This document shows positions 24,337 to 33,437 of a stretch of 58,890 bases of DNA, piece after piece. Within the stretch, counting starts at the first letter, position 1, and each line of letters begins with the position of its first letter. Position numbers and translations under genes: made by a program. This DNA is from Deltaproteobacteria bacterium. Lineage in GTDB: Bacteria; Desulfobacterota; WTBG01; CAIYCZ01; CAIRTM01. The notes beneath the pieces are model-generated. The model saw only the letters and a list, made by a program, of their open reading frames with translations, was not told where the DNA came from and searched no databases. The DNA lies in the NCBI GenBank assembly GCA_024276465.1, contig JAJRXD010000155.1:1-58890 (forward strand). Direction: 5' to 3'.

Positions 24337-25956
24337 CTAATCCCTTAGAAAAAATTTCATTAATGGCATTAAAGACTCCAATGTCTTTTTTGCAGTTTTT
24401 TTGATTGTGGGATGGTTTTGAAGAAATGCCATTATTGTACTTCCATTTTTGTAATATAAATCAATAATTTTTTTGCCAGGTGCATTGCTGGCCAGAACCT
24501 TATCACGGAACATCCGTAAGGTTGCAAGATACGGACTGTCCTGGCCCAAAAGCTCTGTTGCAGGACATGCCCGGGCTGCAGAACAGTCAATCAGGTCGCA
24601 TAAGCCTGCATACTGAGGTTCTCCGTATGTTTCAAGGTATGCGTGGGGCATTCCGAGAGTATAATAGCATCCATCAGCAGTAAAAATATTAGTGATTGTA
24701 GTTCCCGAGGTGCTTCCGTCCCTGGAAATAGTATTATTATTGGGTTCACCTTCTCCGTGGTCAGTAAGAATTGTCCAGCAGGTGTCAAGGCCATATGTAT
24801 CAAAGCCAGGCAACAGCTCCATAAGCCTTTCATACCGTTTCCAGGAGGATTCATAGTAGTAGTCCGGATCATCCCGAAAATCCTCATCATAATGGTTGGT
24901 TGTGGCAACATATGTGACACCCGGCTTTAGCTCTTCACCATAGGTTATCTTTATGCCGTGAGATTTTACCTGAATCTTTGCCATGGATGAATCCTTATAA
25001 TCCACAAGCAGGAAGATCGCTCCGCTGTATCCAAAGTTGTTTCCCTCGTCAATAAAATTTTCAAAATAACCTACAGCCTCATCCAGGGTAGATGCCTTTT
25101 CCATAATATAACGCACCATATACAATGGAGGAAGCCCTGTAGTGGGATTAAGATTCGGGTTGCCAACATTATAGGTAATTGCCAGGCCTTTATCATTAAG
25201 ACCGAGCATCACATCAACAAAGACAGGGGCAGTAAAATGCATATAAGCATTATCGCCGTTATCCGGCACTATATACATAAGAGTACCATAGCCTTGATTT
25301 TCCTTCTGATTGTCAGTGTTATGAGCAAGAAATGTCCCTGCATCAGAGCTCACGGCAAATGCTGTACAGCCAAGGGACTCTTTCAATGCACCGGAATTTT
25401 TAAGCAGATTCACCATCTCAATAAACAGGCCGTTAACCACTACTATATCCCAGGCTGTGTCATAAGACAGGCCTTCCTCAAACAGTCCCAAAGCCATTCC
25501 CTGCATCTGATCCTTTATGCTTTGAGGAATGATATCTTCAATTGCATCATAATAATCATGGGCAGTCTGCGGAGATATTCCTGCGGTGAAAAGAGCCCCT
25601 ATATTAAAATGTATGTCCCTGTATTTTTTTGCTATCTGCTTTCCAATCTCTTCATAGCTCCCTTTGAAAACATCCACGTCATTCTGGTATTTCAGAATAT
25701 CATTGATGCATACATCGCCCTTCCCGTCGCCATCGCTGTCCTCCTGTCCTGGGTTTGGAACATAGGGGCAGTTGTCATCTTTGTCGCAAAGACCATCTCT
25801 ATCCAGATCATATGCCCCATTGCCCACACAGTAATCGCTGGAATCATCAATGCCATCCCCATCCCCATCTGCTGCAAAGGAAAAAGCAGGAACAGAAACC
25901 AGCAGTGCAATGATAACAGCTGAAAGTTTCAGGGTTTTCAATAATTTACTGTTCAT
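24337..25956 (-). CDS. Secreted C45-type Ntn hydrolase with thrombospondin type 3 repeats
   Basis: This 539-residue protein has a signal peptide (to about residue 29) and a calcium-binding thrombospondin type 3 segment ([41 protein letters not shown]). A C45/acyl-CoA:6-APA acyltransferase-like domain follows: a pro-segment, then the probable nucleophile Cys197 in [14 protein letters not shown] with the HNTDNQKE block, and [10 protein letters not shown]. In this family an internal cut exposes the Cys as N-terminal nucleophile. The last 75 residues (from C464) form a helical domain shared with the cohesin-like protein at 20861. AAAGGAGA precedes the ATG. It is probably an exported amidase or acyltransferase; the substrate is unknown. 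Confidence 0.8.
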   Translation of the reverse strand: MNSKLLKTLKLSAVIIALLVSVPAFSFAADGDGDGIDDSSDYCVGNGAYDLDRDGLCDKDDNCPYVPNPGQEDSDGDGKGDVCINDILKYQNDVDVFKGSYEEIGKQIAKKYRDIHFNIGALFTAGISPQTAHDYYDAIEDIIPQSIKDQMQGMALGLFEEGLSYDTAWDIVVVNGLFIEMVNLLKNSGALKESLGCTAFAVSSDAGTFLAHNTDNQKENQGYGTLMYIVPDNGDNAYMHFTAPVFVDVMLGLNDKGLAITYNVGNPNLNPTTGLPPLYMVRYIMEKASTLDEAVGYFENFIDEGNNFGYSGAIFLLVDYKDSSMAKIQVKSHGIKITYGEELKPGVTYVATTNHYDEDFRDDPDYYYESSWKRYERLMELLPGFDTYGLDTCWTILTDHGEGEPNNNTISRDGSTSGTTITNIFTADGCYYTLGMPHAYLETYGEPQYAGLCDLIDCSAARACPATELLGQDSPYLATLRMFRDKVLASNAPGKKIIDLYYKNGSTIMAFLQNHPTIKKTAKKTLESLMPLMKFFLRD

Positions 25957-26025
25957 AATGAAATCTCCTTTCTAATTTTTTCACTAAAATTTACATATAA
26001 GGCAATTTTACCAGCAGCAGTATGG

Positions 26026-26475
26026 TTATGGTAGATGATCCAGGTCTTCGAGATCTTTGTGTCTGCCGGCTGCAAGTTTGTTTGCCTTGAGATCTTTAAG
26101 TGAAATAAAATTTACCGGGATACCGTCAATATCCATCACTTCACGCCGGGAATAGCATTCCTCAAAATCAACTCCCGAAATCCCGGTAATTACTTCTATC
26201 CGCACCGGAGGGACACCCATACGAATAACTTTTTCTCGCTTGAGAAACAGTTCCTTTGAAACGACATCTTCAGGCATGCCAAAATCACGTAGTACTTCAG
26301 TGGTCTTCCTGGCATTGTATTCGCTGATTGCAATCCAAATATCCATGTCTCCTGTAGCACGTGGATAACCATGATATCCTACAGCGTAGCCACCCACAAG
26401 CAAGTAATCAACGTTGTGTGAGTTCAGAAGTCTCAAGAAATCTTTGAAGTCTTGATGCAATTCTATCTTTTCCAT
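26026..26475 (-). CDS. Nucleotidyltransferase-fold protein (AbiEii/DUF6036-like)
   Basis: This 149-residue protein has the minimal nucleotidyltransferase signature: LLVGGYAVGYHG followed by the D43-x-D45 pair in TGDMDIWI, and a later strand VRIEVITGISGVDF with the third acidic position. The C-terminal LKDLKANKLAAGRHKDLEDLDHL is typical of single-domain proteins of this group, some of which act in toxin-antitoxin or phage-defence pairs. It overlaps the preceding small ORF by 68 bases in another frame, so the two are coupled. A toxin-antitoxin role is an inference. Confidence 0.75.
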   Translation of the reverse strand: MEKIELHQDFKDFLRLLNSHNVDYLLVGGYAVGYHGYPRATGDMDIWIAISEYNARKTTEVLRDFGMPEDVVSKELFLKREKVIRMGVPPVRIEVITGISGVDFEECYSRREVMDIDGIPVNFISLKDLKANKLAAGRHKDLEDLDHLP

Positions 26476-26614
26476 ATACCATCCTTCTGTTTAATTCAAT
26501 TGCTTCAATTCGCTCTTTCGATCCCTTTGATAACCAGAACTTCTTTTCTTCTTCAATATCATTTAATGACGTGATGGAAATAGCATTTTTGTTAAGTCTC
26601 GGAAGTTTAACCAT
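26408..26614 (-). CDS. Small protein paired with the nucleotidyltransferase gene
   Basis: This 68-residue protein reads MVKLPRLNKNAISI... KKFWLSKGSKERIEAIELNRRMVYGK... RLQRFLETSELT. The W-x-S-K-x-x-x-E-R-I-E-A-I-E-L-x-R pattern and the RLQR end are those of small proteins often encoded just before single-domain nucleotidyltransferases. It starts after AAGGGAC and overlaps the nucleotidyltransferase start. The pair may be an antitoxin/toxin unit with this gene first (inference). Confidence 0.65.
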   Translation of the reverse strand: MVKLPRLNKNAISITSLNDIEEEKKFWLSKGSKERIEAIELNRRMVYGKDRIASRLQRFLETSELTQR

Positions 26615-26774
26615 AATTCTTGTCCCTTTAATTTTTCTTGTGTCATGCTGTTTAAGATCACTTGTTGCCGTAAGTATTGGTACAATTTGTAAGGCTTTTT
26701 GAAAAGGCTAAGAGTGACCCCACACTACAGAGTTTCTTACGCCGAGTGCATTGCATGGTTGATAGATTTATTCT

Positions 26775-27440
26775 TCAAAATTCAATTGGTTGCGATGCCT
26801 TCCTTTCACCCACTTCCTCTTCAGCAATAAGGAAGTCTATAATTTCCCTTTTGTCCGTTTCTGGGCCAAACAACTCCCGCAGAGCGTAAAGTGCTTCATA
26901 TCCATCAGGATTTGTAGAATAGTAAAAATCTTTGGCTAATTCTGAAAATGTATCAAGGTTCCCTTGGTCAACACATGCTTGAGTATAGTAAGTGATGAGA
27001 ATACTGAGAATGTTTTCAAACTCATGAAAGAATGACAAGTCAGAAAGAAGGTCAATTCTTCCGGGATAATTGTCCAAGCCATACAGAAGGAGAGATTTGA
27101 GGTTTTTGTTGGCTTCTTTGTAGTATTTTCTGATTAATGGGTAATTGGGATTCTCAGCAGTTTTTTCCTCTGAATAACTTTCAAATATCTTTTCTGATAA
27201 TTTCTTCCTGTTTTCAAAATAAGCAACAAGCTCTCTCTGACGCTGGTTTTTCGGTCTAACATTTCTTTCTTCTATTTCTTCATAATCATCATCTTCAACG
27301 TACTTGAAGCCAAGTTCCTCTATTTTGGCAATATGTTTCTTGGGATGGTTGCGAAAAATTTCACTTACTTTGTCACGAATGATTTCGGTTTTTAATTTTT
27401 CGCAATCATCTAAAACAGAATCTTTATCTTTTTTGCTCAT
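26775..27440 (-). CDS. Hypothetical acidic-helical protein
   Basis: I do not recognise this 221-residue protein. It is highly charged and predicted to be mostly helical (LRELFGPETDKREIIDFLI at the end; ENRKKLSEKIFESY in the middle). It has no signal peptide, membrane segment or cysteine motif. Length and codon pattern look coding. It lies between two nucleotidyltransferase genes in the accessory region, where it may be a partner of either. No strong ribosome-binding site is seen. Confidence 0.5.
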   Translation of the reverse strand: MSKKDKDSVLDDCEKLKTEIIRDKVSEIFRNHPKKHIAKIEELGFKYVEDDDYEEIEERNVRPKNQRQRELVAYFENRKKLSEKIFESYSEEKTAENPNYPLIRKYYKEANKNLKSLLLYGLDNYPGRIDLLSDLSFFHEFENILSILITYYTQACVDQGNLDTFSELAKDFYYSTNPDGYEALYALRELFGPETDKREIIDFLIAEEEVGERKASQPIEF

Positions 27441-27508
27441 ATTGGAGATAGTGTCCTATATTTTTATTTTTTGTCCAACACGTATAAGGAAACAGTGCAA
27501 CAACATGG

Positions 27509-27979
27509 TTATGTGTCACTTACCACTCGCTGTTCTGAAAATTCTATATCTTCACAATCTTTTTCCCTTGCTGAAGCCCTTTTAGATTTAGTTAGATCAG
27601 TTTCAGACATCACTAAAACTTTCACACCATGAATATTTGCTTCATTAGCCTGTGATTTTATAGTATTAAACTTAACACCTTTTATTCCTGTGAATAGTTC
27701 TACATCAATCCCATCAATAGGAACATAAACATTTGGTTTTGTTAGTTTATCCATTATTTCATCTCGGTCTACTGTTCCGTAGCTCATTATTACAGGTGCC
27801 AAATTTTCGATGTTCCCCAGTTTATAATCAATAAGCAAATCTAAATCCTCTGCCTGTCGATCTCGACCATGAAACCTCATTGCATATCCACCAATTACAA
27901 CATAGTCAATGCTATGTTTTGCTATCTCCACAAGAAATTTAATTTGCTCACTTTTCAAGGTTGAAAATGGACCATTCAT
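27509..27979 (-). CDS. Second nucleotidyltransferase-fold protein
   Basis: This 156-residue protein carries VVIGGYAMRFHG followed by D45-x-D47 in AEDLDLLI and a later strand IDVELFTGIKGVKF with the third acidic residue. The end is Lys/Arg-rich (LTKSKRASAREKDCEDIEF). It is related in fold to the gene at 26026 but not close in sequence. The intervening 26775-27440 gene may be its partner. Likely a stand-alone nucleotidyltransferase of a toxin-antitoxin or mobile-type locus (inference). Confidence 0.7.
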   Translation of the reverse strand: MNGPFSTLKSEQIKFLVEIAKHSIDYVVIGGYAMRFHGRDRQAEDLDLLIDYKLGNIENLAPVIMSYGTVDRDEIMDKLTKPNVYVPIDGIDVELFTGIKGVKFNTIKSQANEANIHGVKVLVMSETDLTKSKRASAREKDCEDIEFSEQRVVSDT

Positions 27980-28109
27980 GATAACTTAATATGTCAGTAT
28001 GCTAAAAATATTTTTTTGTCACAGCCGCCATTTGTCTCTCAGGTTGTTTTATTTCATTTTGTAATGCCAACTCAACAGGATTTCTGTTTTCTAAAAATCT
28101 AAGGCATGG

Positions 28110-28775
28110 CTAACCGAAACCCAAGGTGGACAAAAGCTCTCGACGGTTCGACGCCGTAGCCAGGATAGAGTATCGCTCGAAGTCCTGGGGAGCATCGAGT
28201 TCAGATACCCCTCCGCCTTCCATGCCTGCACCGAAGGGTTCATCCTTTTCATCATTAATAATTGTCACATCGTTGTCAGTGAGCAATCGTACCGGTTCCC
28301 CTGGGCAGTCCAGCACCCGAAATACCACCCTCACACCAGCAGGAGGTATGATACTGTAATCGACACGGATGTAGAATTCCCGTTCCAAAGTGCCTTTGCA
28401 GTGCTGCACGACAATCAGATTGTGTGTCCAACCGATTTGTGCAACTAATGGTTGCACTTTTGGAAGTTCATAATAGGCAAGATATAACTCACGCATGTAA
28501 AAAATGTTGCGGCGAGAAAACCCTTTGATTCCAGGAAACTCCATTCGGAGGTCAGTTGCCAGTTGTTCAGCAATAGCAGATCCGTGCGCTGCATCTAACT
28601 GTCGTTCAACAATCATCTTACCGATATCCCAGTACAGACCAATTAATTCCTTATTGACCGCCTTGAGCGCAGCATATTGAGCAGAGCGAATACGTTCCTT
28701 AACCTCGGCAAGAAGTTCTGGATATTTAATGGTAGACAGTGGATTGCTGATTTCTGATTTAGTCTTTTTTTTCAT
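28110..28775 (-). CDS. Chimeric DUF1016 (YhcG-type) N-terminal domain with foreign C-terminus
   Basis: From the ATG at 28775 (MKKKTKSEISN...) the first about 140 residues match the DUF1016 N-terminal domain: LLAEVKERIRSAQYAALKAVNKELIGLYWDIGKMIVER, GFSRRNIFYMREL and IGWTHNLIVVQHC. YhcG-type proteins continue with a PD-(D/E)xK nuclease of about 180 residues after LEREFYIR. Here the sequence switches at that point to VDYSIIPPAGVRVVFRVLDCPGEP and ends 82 residues later without the nuclease motifs. It is either a pseudogene produced by a join or a short variant. The upstream in-frame start at 28808 is an alternative. Confidence 0.6.
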   Translation of the reverse strand: MKKKTKSEISNPLSTIKYPELLAEVKERIRSAQYAALKAVNKELIGLYWDIGKMIVERQLDAAHGSAIAEQLATDLRMEFPGIKGFSRRNIFYMRELYLAYYELPKVQPLVAQIGWTHNLIVVQHCKGTLEREFYIRVDYSIIPPAGVRVVFRVLDCPGEPVRLLTDNDVTIINDEKDEPFGAGMEGGGVSELDAPQDFERYSILATASNRRELLSTLGFG

Positions 28776-29000
28776 CTTAAACCTGATTCTCAAGTGTGCA
28801 ATCGACAATCACCAAACATGCAACAACTTCAAAATCGTCCATGCCCTGGAAAGATTCCCTGCTCAGCGCTGTTCCACCGCAATGGAAAAGTATCCTTCCA
28901 TAAGTTCTTCTGGTGTGCAAATAATAGGCGGTTCGAAATCTTTTTTATGACATGTCGCTATTATAGCATATTGCCTTTCCGCATTTGCTTTATATAACAA

Positions 29001-29018
29001 CGCAGACTAAAGTCTGCG
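29001..29018. repeat. Short palindrome CGCAGACT-AA-AGTCTGCG
   Basis: Two 8-base arms flank a 2-base centre. The sequence plus GGCTAC is a short interspersed palindrome found in several bacterial groups. It lies between the DUF1016 gene and the alaS 3' segment and could also help end alaS transcription. Confidence 0.5.
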
Positions 29019-29091
29019 GCTACCAGTATCGCTGTGGGGAGTATAACTTTTAAAGATTTATCGCGAATTTCCAGATAATGTATTTTACGAA

Positions 29092-29673
29092 TCACGAATT
29101 TTCCCCCATTGTCTCAATTACTTCCATGGCCTTATCAAGGGCTTGCCTGAGTTTTTCAGGTGATTTGCCACCAGCCTGGGCCATATCATTCTTCCCGCCG
29201 CCCCTTCCTCCTACAACAGGAGCAATTTGCTCAATAATTTTCCGTGCTGAAAACTTTTCTGCAATGTCTTTTGTCACCATGGCAAGAAGGTGAACCCTGT
29301 CTCCATCCTCTGCTCCGAAAACAATAATCCCTGATCCCATTCGATCCCTGATTTTATCTGCGTAGCTGCGAAGCGACTTTGGATCTTTTTCCTGAACCTT
29401 GGTTACAAGCACACTGATCCCTGAAACCTCCTTTGCCATGTCAAGGATTGAGGAAGCCTGTTTTGAAATAAGCTGGTTTTTGAGTTTTTCAATCTCTTTT
29501 TCCAGGTTCTTCTGCCCAGCAGTCAGATGTGCCACCTTATCTGTTAGTCCATTAACATCGCTTTTGAGGAGTCCGGCCAGGCTTTCCAGAATTTCCTCCT
29601 CTTTGTGAATAAAAGAGCAGGCTTCTTTGCCGGTTACAGCTTCAATACGCCTGACACCGGCTGCAATTGCACC
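29092..29673 (-). pseudogene. alaS 3' segment (C-Ala domain) after an in-frame TAA
   Basis: In the alaS frame the codon after ...GIFKITS is TAA (29674-29676) where relatives have Glu. Reading on gives GAIAAGVRRIEAVTGKEA, the normal AlaRS continuation, then a coiled linker (LTAGQKNLEKEIEKLKNQL) and the C-Ala/DHHA1 domain (VGGRGGGKNDMAQAGGK), with no other stop until the natural end. The joined length, about 883 residues, is normal for AlaRS. An in-frame AGGAGG (29595-29600) lies 5 bases before a CTG at 29589, and a GTG at 29535 is another possible start, so a separate C-terminal polypeptide is conceivable. Whether this is a mutation, sequence error, split gene or recoded stop cannot be decided here. 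Confidence 0.7.
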
Positions 29674-31743
29674 TTAACTTGTAATTTTAAAAATCCCAAT
29701 CTCACCTGTTGAATGGATATGGGTTCCCCCGCACAATTCCATGCTGTAATCTGAAATGCTTACAACCCGAACCTCATCTCCATATTTTTCACCAAACAGA
29801 GCTGTTGCACCCATTTCCCTGGCTTCCTTTATTGGAAGCACTTTAATGCTGACAGAGGCATTTTTACGAATGTGTTCGTTTACATGATTTTCAATTTCTT
29901 TCAGGTCTTCTTTTTTGATTGCCTCAAAATGGCTGAAGTCAAAGCGAAGCCTTTCCGGAGTTACAAGAGATCCGGCCTGCTTTACATGATTTCCCAGATG
30001 CTTCCTCAAAACAGAATGGAGGATATGGGTGGCTGTATGGTTATTTGCTGTTGACTGGCGCGCAGTGGAATCCACTCTGAGCAGGGCATCATCCCCCACA
30101 TTAATACGCCCCTTTAAAACCTTTCCCTGGTGAACTGTCAGTTCAGGGGTGGGCTTAACAGTATTCACGACTTCAATTGTAAAATCATTGTTTGAGATTA
30201 CACCCCTGTCTCCTTTCTGACCGCCTGACTCACCGTAAAAGGTGGTATCATCTGTAACAACCTCAATGTTATCCCCCTCGGAGGCAGAATCAACTGGTTT
30301 GCTGTTCCTGATAAGTGTATGTATCCGGGAGGAAACATCATTTTTTTCATATCCGCAGAATGAAACCTTAAGCCCTTTCCTGGTCATGCTTTTGTAAATC
30401 CCCTCTATTTTATCATCGCCGGAACCTTTCCATGCCTGGCGTGCTCTGAGCCTCTGTTGCTGCATGGCCTTCTCAAAACCAGCCTGGTCAATTTCCATTG
30501 CCTGTTCAGAAGCAATATCCGCAGTCAGGTCCAGAGGAAAACCATAAGTGTCGTAAAGCTTGAACGCTACCTGTCCGGGTATAACAGATTTGTTGTTCTT
30601 TTTTAATGCCTCTATCTCTTCCTCAAGAATCCTCAGCCCTGAATCAATCGTTGCGGAAAAGGTTTTTTCCTCATTTAAAACAACCTTGGTGATGTAATCC
30701 CCTGAACTCAGAATTTCCGGGTAGATATCTTTCATCTGTTCAGCAACAATACTGACAGATTCATGAAGGAAAGGCTTTTCAATGTCCAGCATCCTTCCGT
30801 GTCTTGCTGCCCGTCTCATTATTCTTCTCAGGACATAACCCCGTCCTTCATTGGAAGGCAGCACACCGTCTGCAATCAGAAAAGAAATTGCCCTGCTGTG
30901 ATCTGCAATTACCTTCATGGATGTATCATGATCAGTATCTGTTCCATATTTTTTGCAGGAAACATTCTCAACAAAATCAAGAAGCGGTTTGAAAAGGTCT
31001 GTATCATAATTGCTTTTAGCATTCTGAATAACAGCGGTAATCCGCTCAAGGCCCATTCCGGTGTCAATGCTGGGCCTGGGCAGGGGGGTCATTTCACCAT
31101 GTGCATCCCTGTTAAACTGCATAAAAACAAGGTTCCACAGCTCAAGATACCTGTCGCAGTCACAACCGGCTTTGCATTCAGGGCTGCCACAGCTGAAATT
31201 CTCACCCTGGTCAATCAGTATCTCTGAACAGGGGCCGCAGGGCCCTGTATCACCCATTGACCAGAAATTGTCCTTCTTCCCCATTCTGACTATCCTTTCA
31301 GAGGGCAGATCAGTGATGGCATTCCAGATTTTGTAAGCCTCGTCATCTTCCCTGAATATTGTTACCCATAACCGCTCAGGGGAGATTTCCATGATACTGG
31401 TTATAAATTCCCATGCCATGGAAATGGCCTCAGCTTTAAAGTAGTCACCAAAGGAGAAGTTGCCAAGCATCTCAAAGAATGTGTGGTGGCGGGCAGTTCG
31501 GCCAACGTTTTCCAGATCATTGTGTTTGCCACCGGCCCTGACACATTTCTGAGATGAAGCAGCCCTGTTATACTGCCTTATTTCATCGCCTAAAAAAACA
31601 CCCTTGAACTGAACCATGCCGGCATTTGTAAAAAGCAGTGTAGGATCATTCCGGGGAACAAGCGAAGAGCTTTCAACAACTGCATGATCCTTAGCCTTGA
31701 AATATTCTAAAAAATCTTTTCTTATTTCAAATGATGATTTCAC
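29674..31743 (-). CDS. alaS: Alanyl-tRNA synthetase, catalytic and editing part (ends at in-frame TAA)
   Basis: The GTG at 31743 opens MKSSFEIRKDFLEYF, as in other AlaRS. The 689-residue frame holds the class II core (NAGMVQFKGVFLG; GKHNDLENVGRTARHHTFFEMLGNFSFGDYF, a canonical motif 2 region), the tRNA-recognition domain and the editing domain with HTATH and CGGTH zinc ligands. It ends after ...GEIGIFKITS at a TAA, just before the linker to C-Ala. The aminoacylation and editing residues are therefore intact and only the C-Ala dimerisation/elbow-binding domain is detached. recA and recX lie upstream in the usual delta-proteobacterial order. Confidence 0.9.
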   Translation of the reverse strand: MKSSFEIRKDFLEYFKAKDHAVVESSSLVPRNDPTLLFTNAGMVQFKGVFLGDEIRQYNRAASSQKCVRAGGKHNDLENVGRTARHHTFFEMLGNFSFGDYFKAEAISMAWEFITSIMEISPERLWVTIFREDDEAYKIWNAITDLPSERIVRMGKKDNFWSMGDTGPCGPCSEILIDQGENFSCGSPECKAGCDCDRYLELWNLVFMQFNRDAHGEMTPLPRPSIDTGMGLERITAVIQNAKSNYDTDLFKPLLDFVENVSCKKYGTDTDHDTSMKVIADHSRAISFLIADGVLPSNEGRGYVLRRIMRRAARHGRMLDIEKPFLHESVSIVAEQMKDIYPEILSSGDYITKVVLNEEKTFSATIDSGLRILEEEIEALKKNNKSVIPGQVAFKLYDTYGFPLDLTADIASEQAMEIDQAGFEKAMQQQRLRARQAWKGSGDDKIEGIYKSMTRKGLKVSFCGYEKNDVSSRIHTLIRNSKPVDSASEGDNIEVVTDDTTFYGESGGQKGDRGVISNNDFTIEVVNTVKPTPELTVHQGKVLKGRINVGDDALLRVDSTARQSTANNHTATHILHSVLRKHLGNHVKQAGSLVTPERLRFDFSHFEAIKKEDLKEIENHVNEHIRKNASVSIKVLPIKEAREMGATALFGEKYGDEVRVVSISDYSMELCGGTHIHSTGEIGIFKITS

Positions 31744-31909
31744 CGTGATATCTCAATATTAAAGTTGTTTAAATTTAAGTAAATGTTGCGGGTTACGTGT
31801 TAAAAACTGTCTTTAGTCCTGTAACCTGTAACTCGCAACATTTATTAAACCATCTAATCTCAAATACTTTTTTTGCCATTAAATACAATTAAATACAACT
31901 TTCAAGGGA

Positions 31910-32377
31910 CTAATTATCCTCAGGCAGCCCTCTTATCACTTTACAGATAACATCTGCTGAAAATCCCCTCCTTTGCAGAAAAGAGGCCTGCTTCCTCTGT
32001 GGGGCATGGCCTTTAGCTGAAGGAAAGCGTTTTTTAAGTGCTTTTCCCGCCATGTCTTCTTCACTGAACTGCTGCCATACTTCTCTCTGAACATTTTCAA
32101 TAATGTCTTTGCTGATGCCTTTCTGGAGAAGATAAAGTGCGATCTTTGCCTTTCCCCACCCTCGATATCGGATCAGGGATTGTGCCCACCTGAGGGAAAT
32201 CTCTTTTTCATTTAAATAACCCTGCTGGCAAAGCTTGTTTAATATGCCCTCGATCAACTCTGCTGGAAAGCCCTTTCCTGCAAGTTTTTCTTTCAGCTCC
32301 ATACTGCTGTGAGGGCGGCGTGACAGGAGGTTATATGCGGTATCAAGAGCTTTTTTTGCAGGGGTGTCATTTTTCAT
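31910..32377 (-). CDS. recX: RecX regulatory protein
   Basis: Start at 32377 ([32 protein letters not shown]); this overlaps recA by 11 bases. The 155-residue product has the RecX helical repeats: [18 protein letters not shown], then [19 protein letters not shown], then [11 protein letters not shown] followed by [13 protein letters not shown]-type residues. RecX binds RecA filaments and restrains them. The recA-recX overlap and the alaS gene downstream make the common recA-recX-alaS order. The longer frame from 32410 would run back inside recA, so I reject it. Confidence 0.85.
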   Translation of the reverse strand: MKNDTPAKKALDTAYNLLSRRPHSSMELKEKLAGKGFPAELIEGILNKLCQQGYLNEKEISLRWAQSLIRYRGWGKAKIALYLLQKGISKDIIENVQREVWQQFSEEDMAGKALKKRFPSAKGHAPQRKQASFLQRRGFSADVICKVIRGLPEDN

Positions 32378-33416
32378 TATTCTTTTTGCTGTTGCCTGCG
32401 GAATTGTCAACAGGCTTTAAGAGACCTGCTTTTTCCAAAATCCCTTTTTCTATCTCTGAAGCAATCTCAGGATGATCCTTTAAAAAGGTCTTTACATTTT
32501 CTCTCCCCTGTCCCAGTCTGTCCTGTTTATAAGAATACCATGCCCCGCTTTTTTCAAGAATTTCATGGGAAACTCCGCAGTCAATCAGATCTCCTTCTCT
32601 GGAAATACCTTCTCCAAAAATAATATCAAATTCAACCTGACGAAACGGTGGTGCAATCTTATTTTTTACTACTTTAACTTTTGTCCTGTTACCGAGAACA
32701 TTTTCACTGTCCTTTATCTGGCCGATTTTTCTAATATCGAGACGAACCGTGGCATAAAACTTCAGAGCATTGCCCCCTGTTGTTGTCTCAGGGTTTCCAA
32801 ACATTACCCCTATCTTCATGCGTATCTGGTTGATAAATACTACTGCAGTGTTTGAACGGCTGATGGCAGATGTAAGTTTTCTCAGAGCCTGAGACATCAG
32901 GCGGGCCTGAAGACCCATATGTGAATCACCCATATCTCCTTCTATCTCCGCACGCGGCACCAGGGCTGCAACAGAGTCAACTACCAGCACATCTATCCCC
33001 CCGCTTCGAACAAGAACCTCTCCTATTTCAAGTGCCTGTTCACCGCAGTCTGGCTGGGATATCAGAAGCTCATTGGTTTTAACCCCGAGTTTTCGGGCAT
33101 AGGAAACATCAAGGGCATGTTCCGCGTCAATAAACGCAGCAACACCACCCAGCTTCTGGGCCTCAGCAATAACATGAAGGGCAAGGGTTGTCTTTCCCGA
33201 TGATTCAGGCCCAAATATTTCTATTACCCTGCCTCTGGGTATCCCGCCAATTCCCAGCGCTATGTCAAGGCTTAGAGAGCCAGTTGAAATTGCCTGTACG
33301 CCATGAACCAGCACGCCATCTTCTCCCAGCCGCATTATAGCACCTTTCCCAAACTGCTTTTCAATCTGGCTTACTGCCATATCAACAGCTCTTTCCCTGT
33401 TTTGTTCATTAGCCAT
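32367..33416 (-). CDS. recA: RecA recombinase
   Basis: This 349-residue protein has Walker [10 protein letters not shown] (residues 69-77), the Walker [13 protein letters not shown], the L1/L2 regions ([20 protein letters not shown] and [29 protein letters not shown]) and a C-terminal acidic/Lys tail. It promotes homologous strand exchange and LexA cleavage. GGAGGG precedes the ATG by 7 bases. No LexA-type box could be confirmed in the short gap to the thpR gene. Confidence 0.98.
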   Translation of the reverse strand: MANEQNRERAVDMAVSQIEKQFGKGAIMRLGEDGVLVHGVQAISTGSLSLDIALGIGGIPRGRVIEIFGPESSGKTTLALHVIAEAQKLGGVAAFIDAEHALDVSYARKLGVKTNELLISQPDCGEQALEIGEVLVRSGGIDVLVVDSVAALVPRAEIEGDMGDSHMGLQARLMSQALRKLTSAISRSNTAVVFINQIRMKIGVMFGNPETTTGGNALKFYATVRLDIRKIGQIKDSENVLGNRTKVKVVKNKIAPPFRQVEFDIIFGEGISREGDLIDCGVSHEILEKSGAWYSYKQDRLGQGRENVKTFLKDHPEIASEIEKGILEKAGLLKPVDNSAGNSKKNNEK

Positions 33417-33437
33417 AAAATTCCCTCCGATTAGTTT

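Noticed and set aside
25237-25923. 228-residue ORF opposite the C45 hydrolase gene
   Set aside because: It is the antisense shadow of a well-supported gene; its Ile/Cys-rich composition is typical of shadow frames.
32378-32410. Longer start for recX
   Set aside because: The extra residues are a shifted reading of the end of recA; the ATG at 32377 fits the family start.
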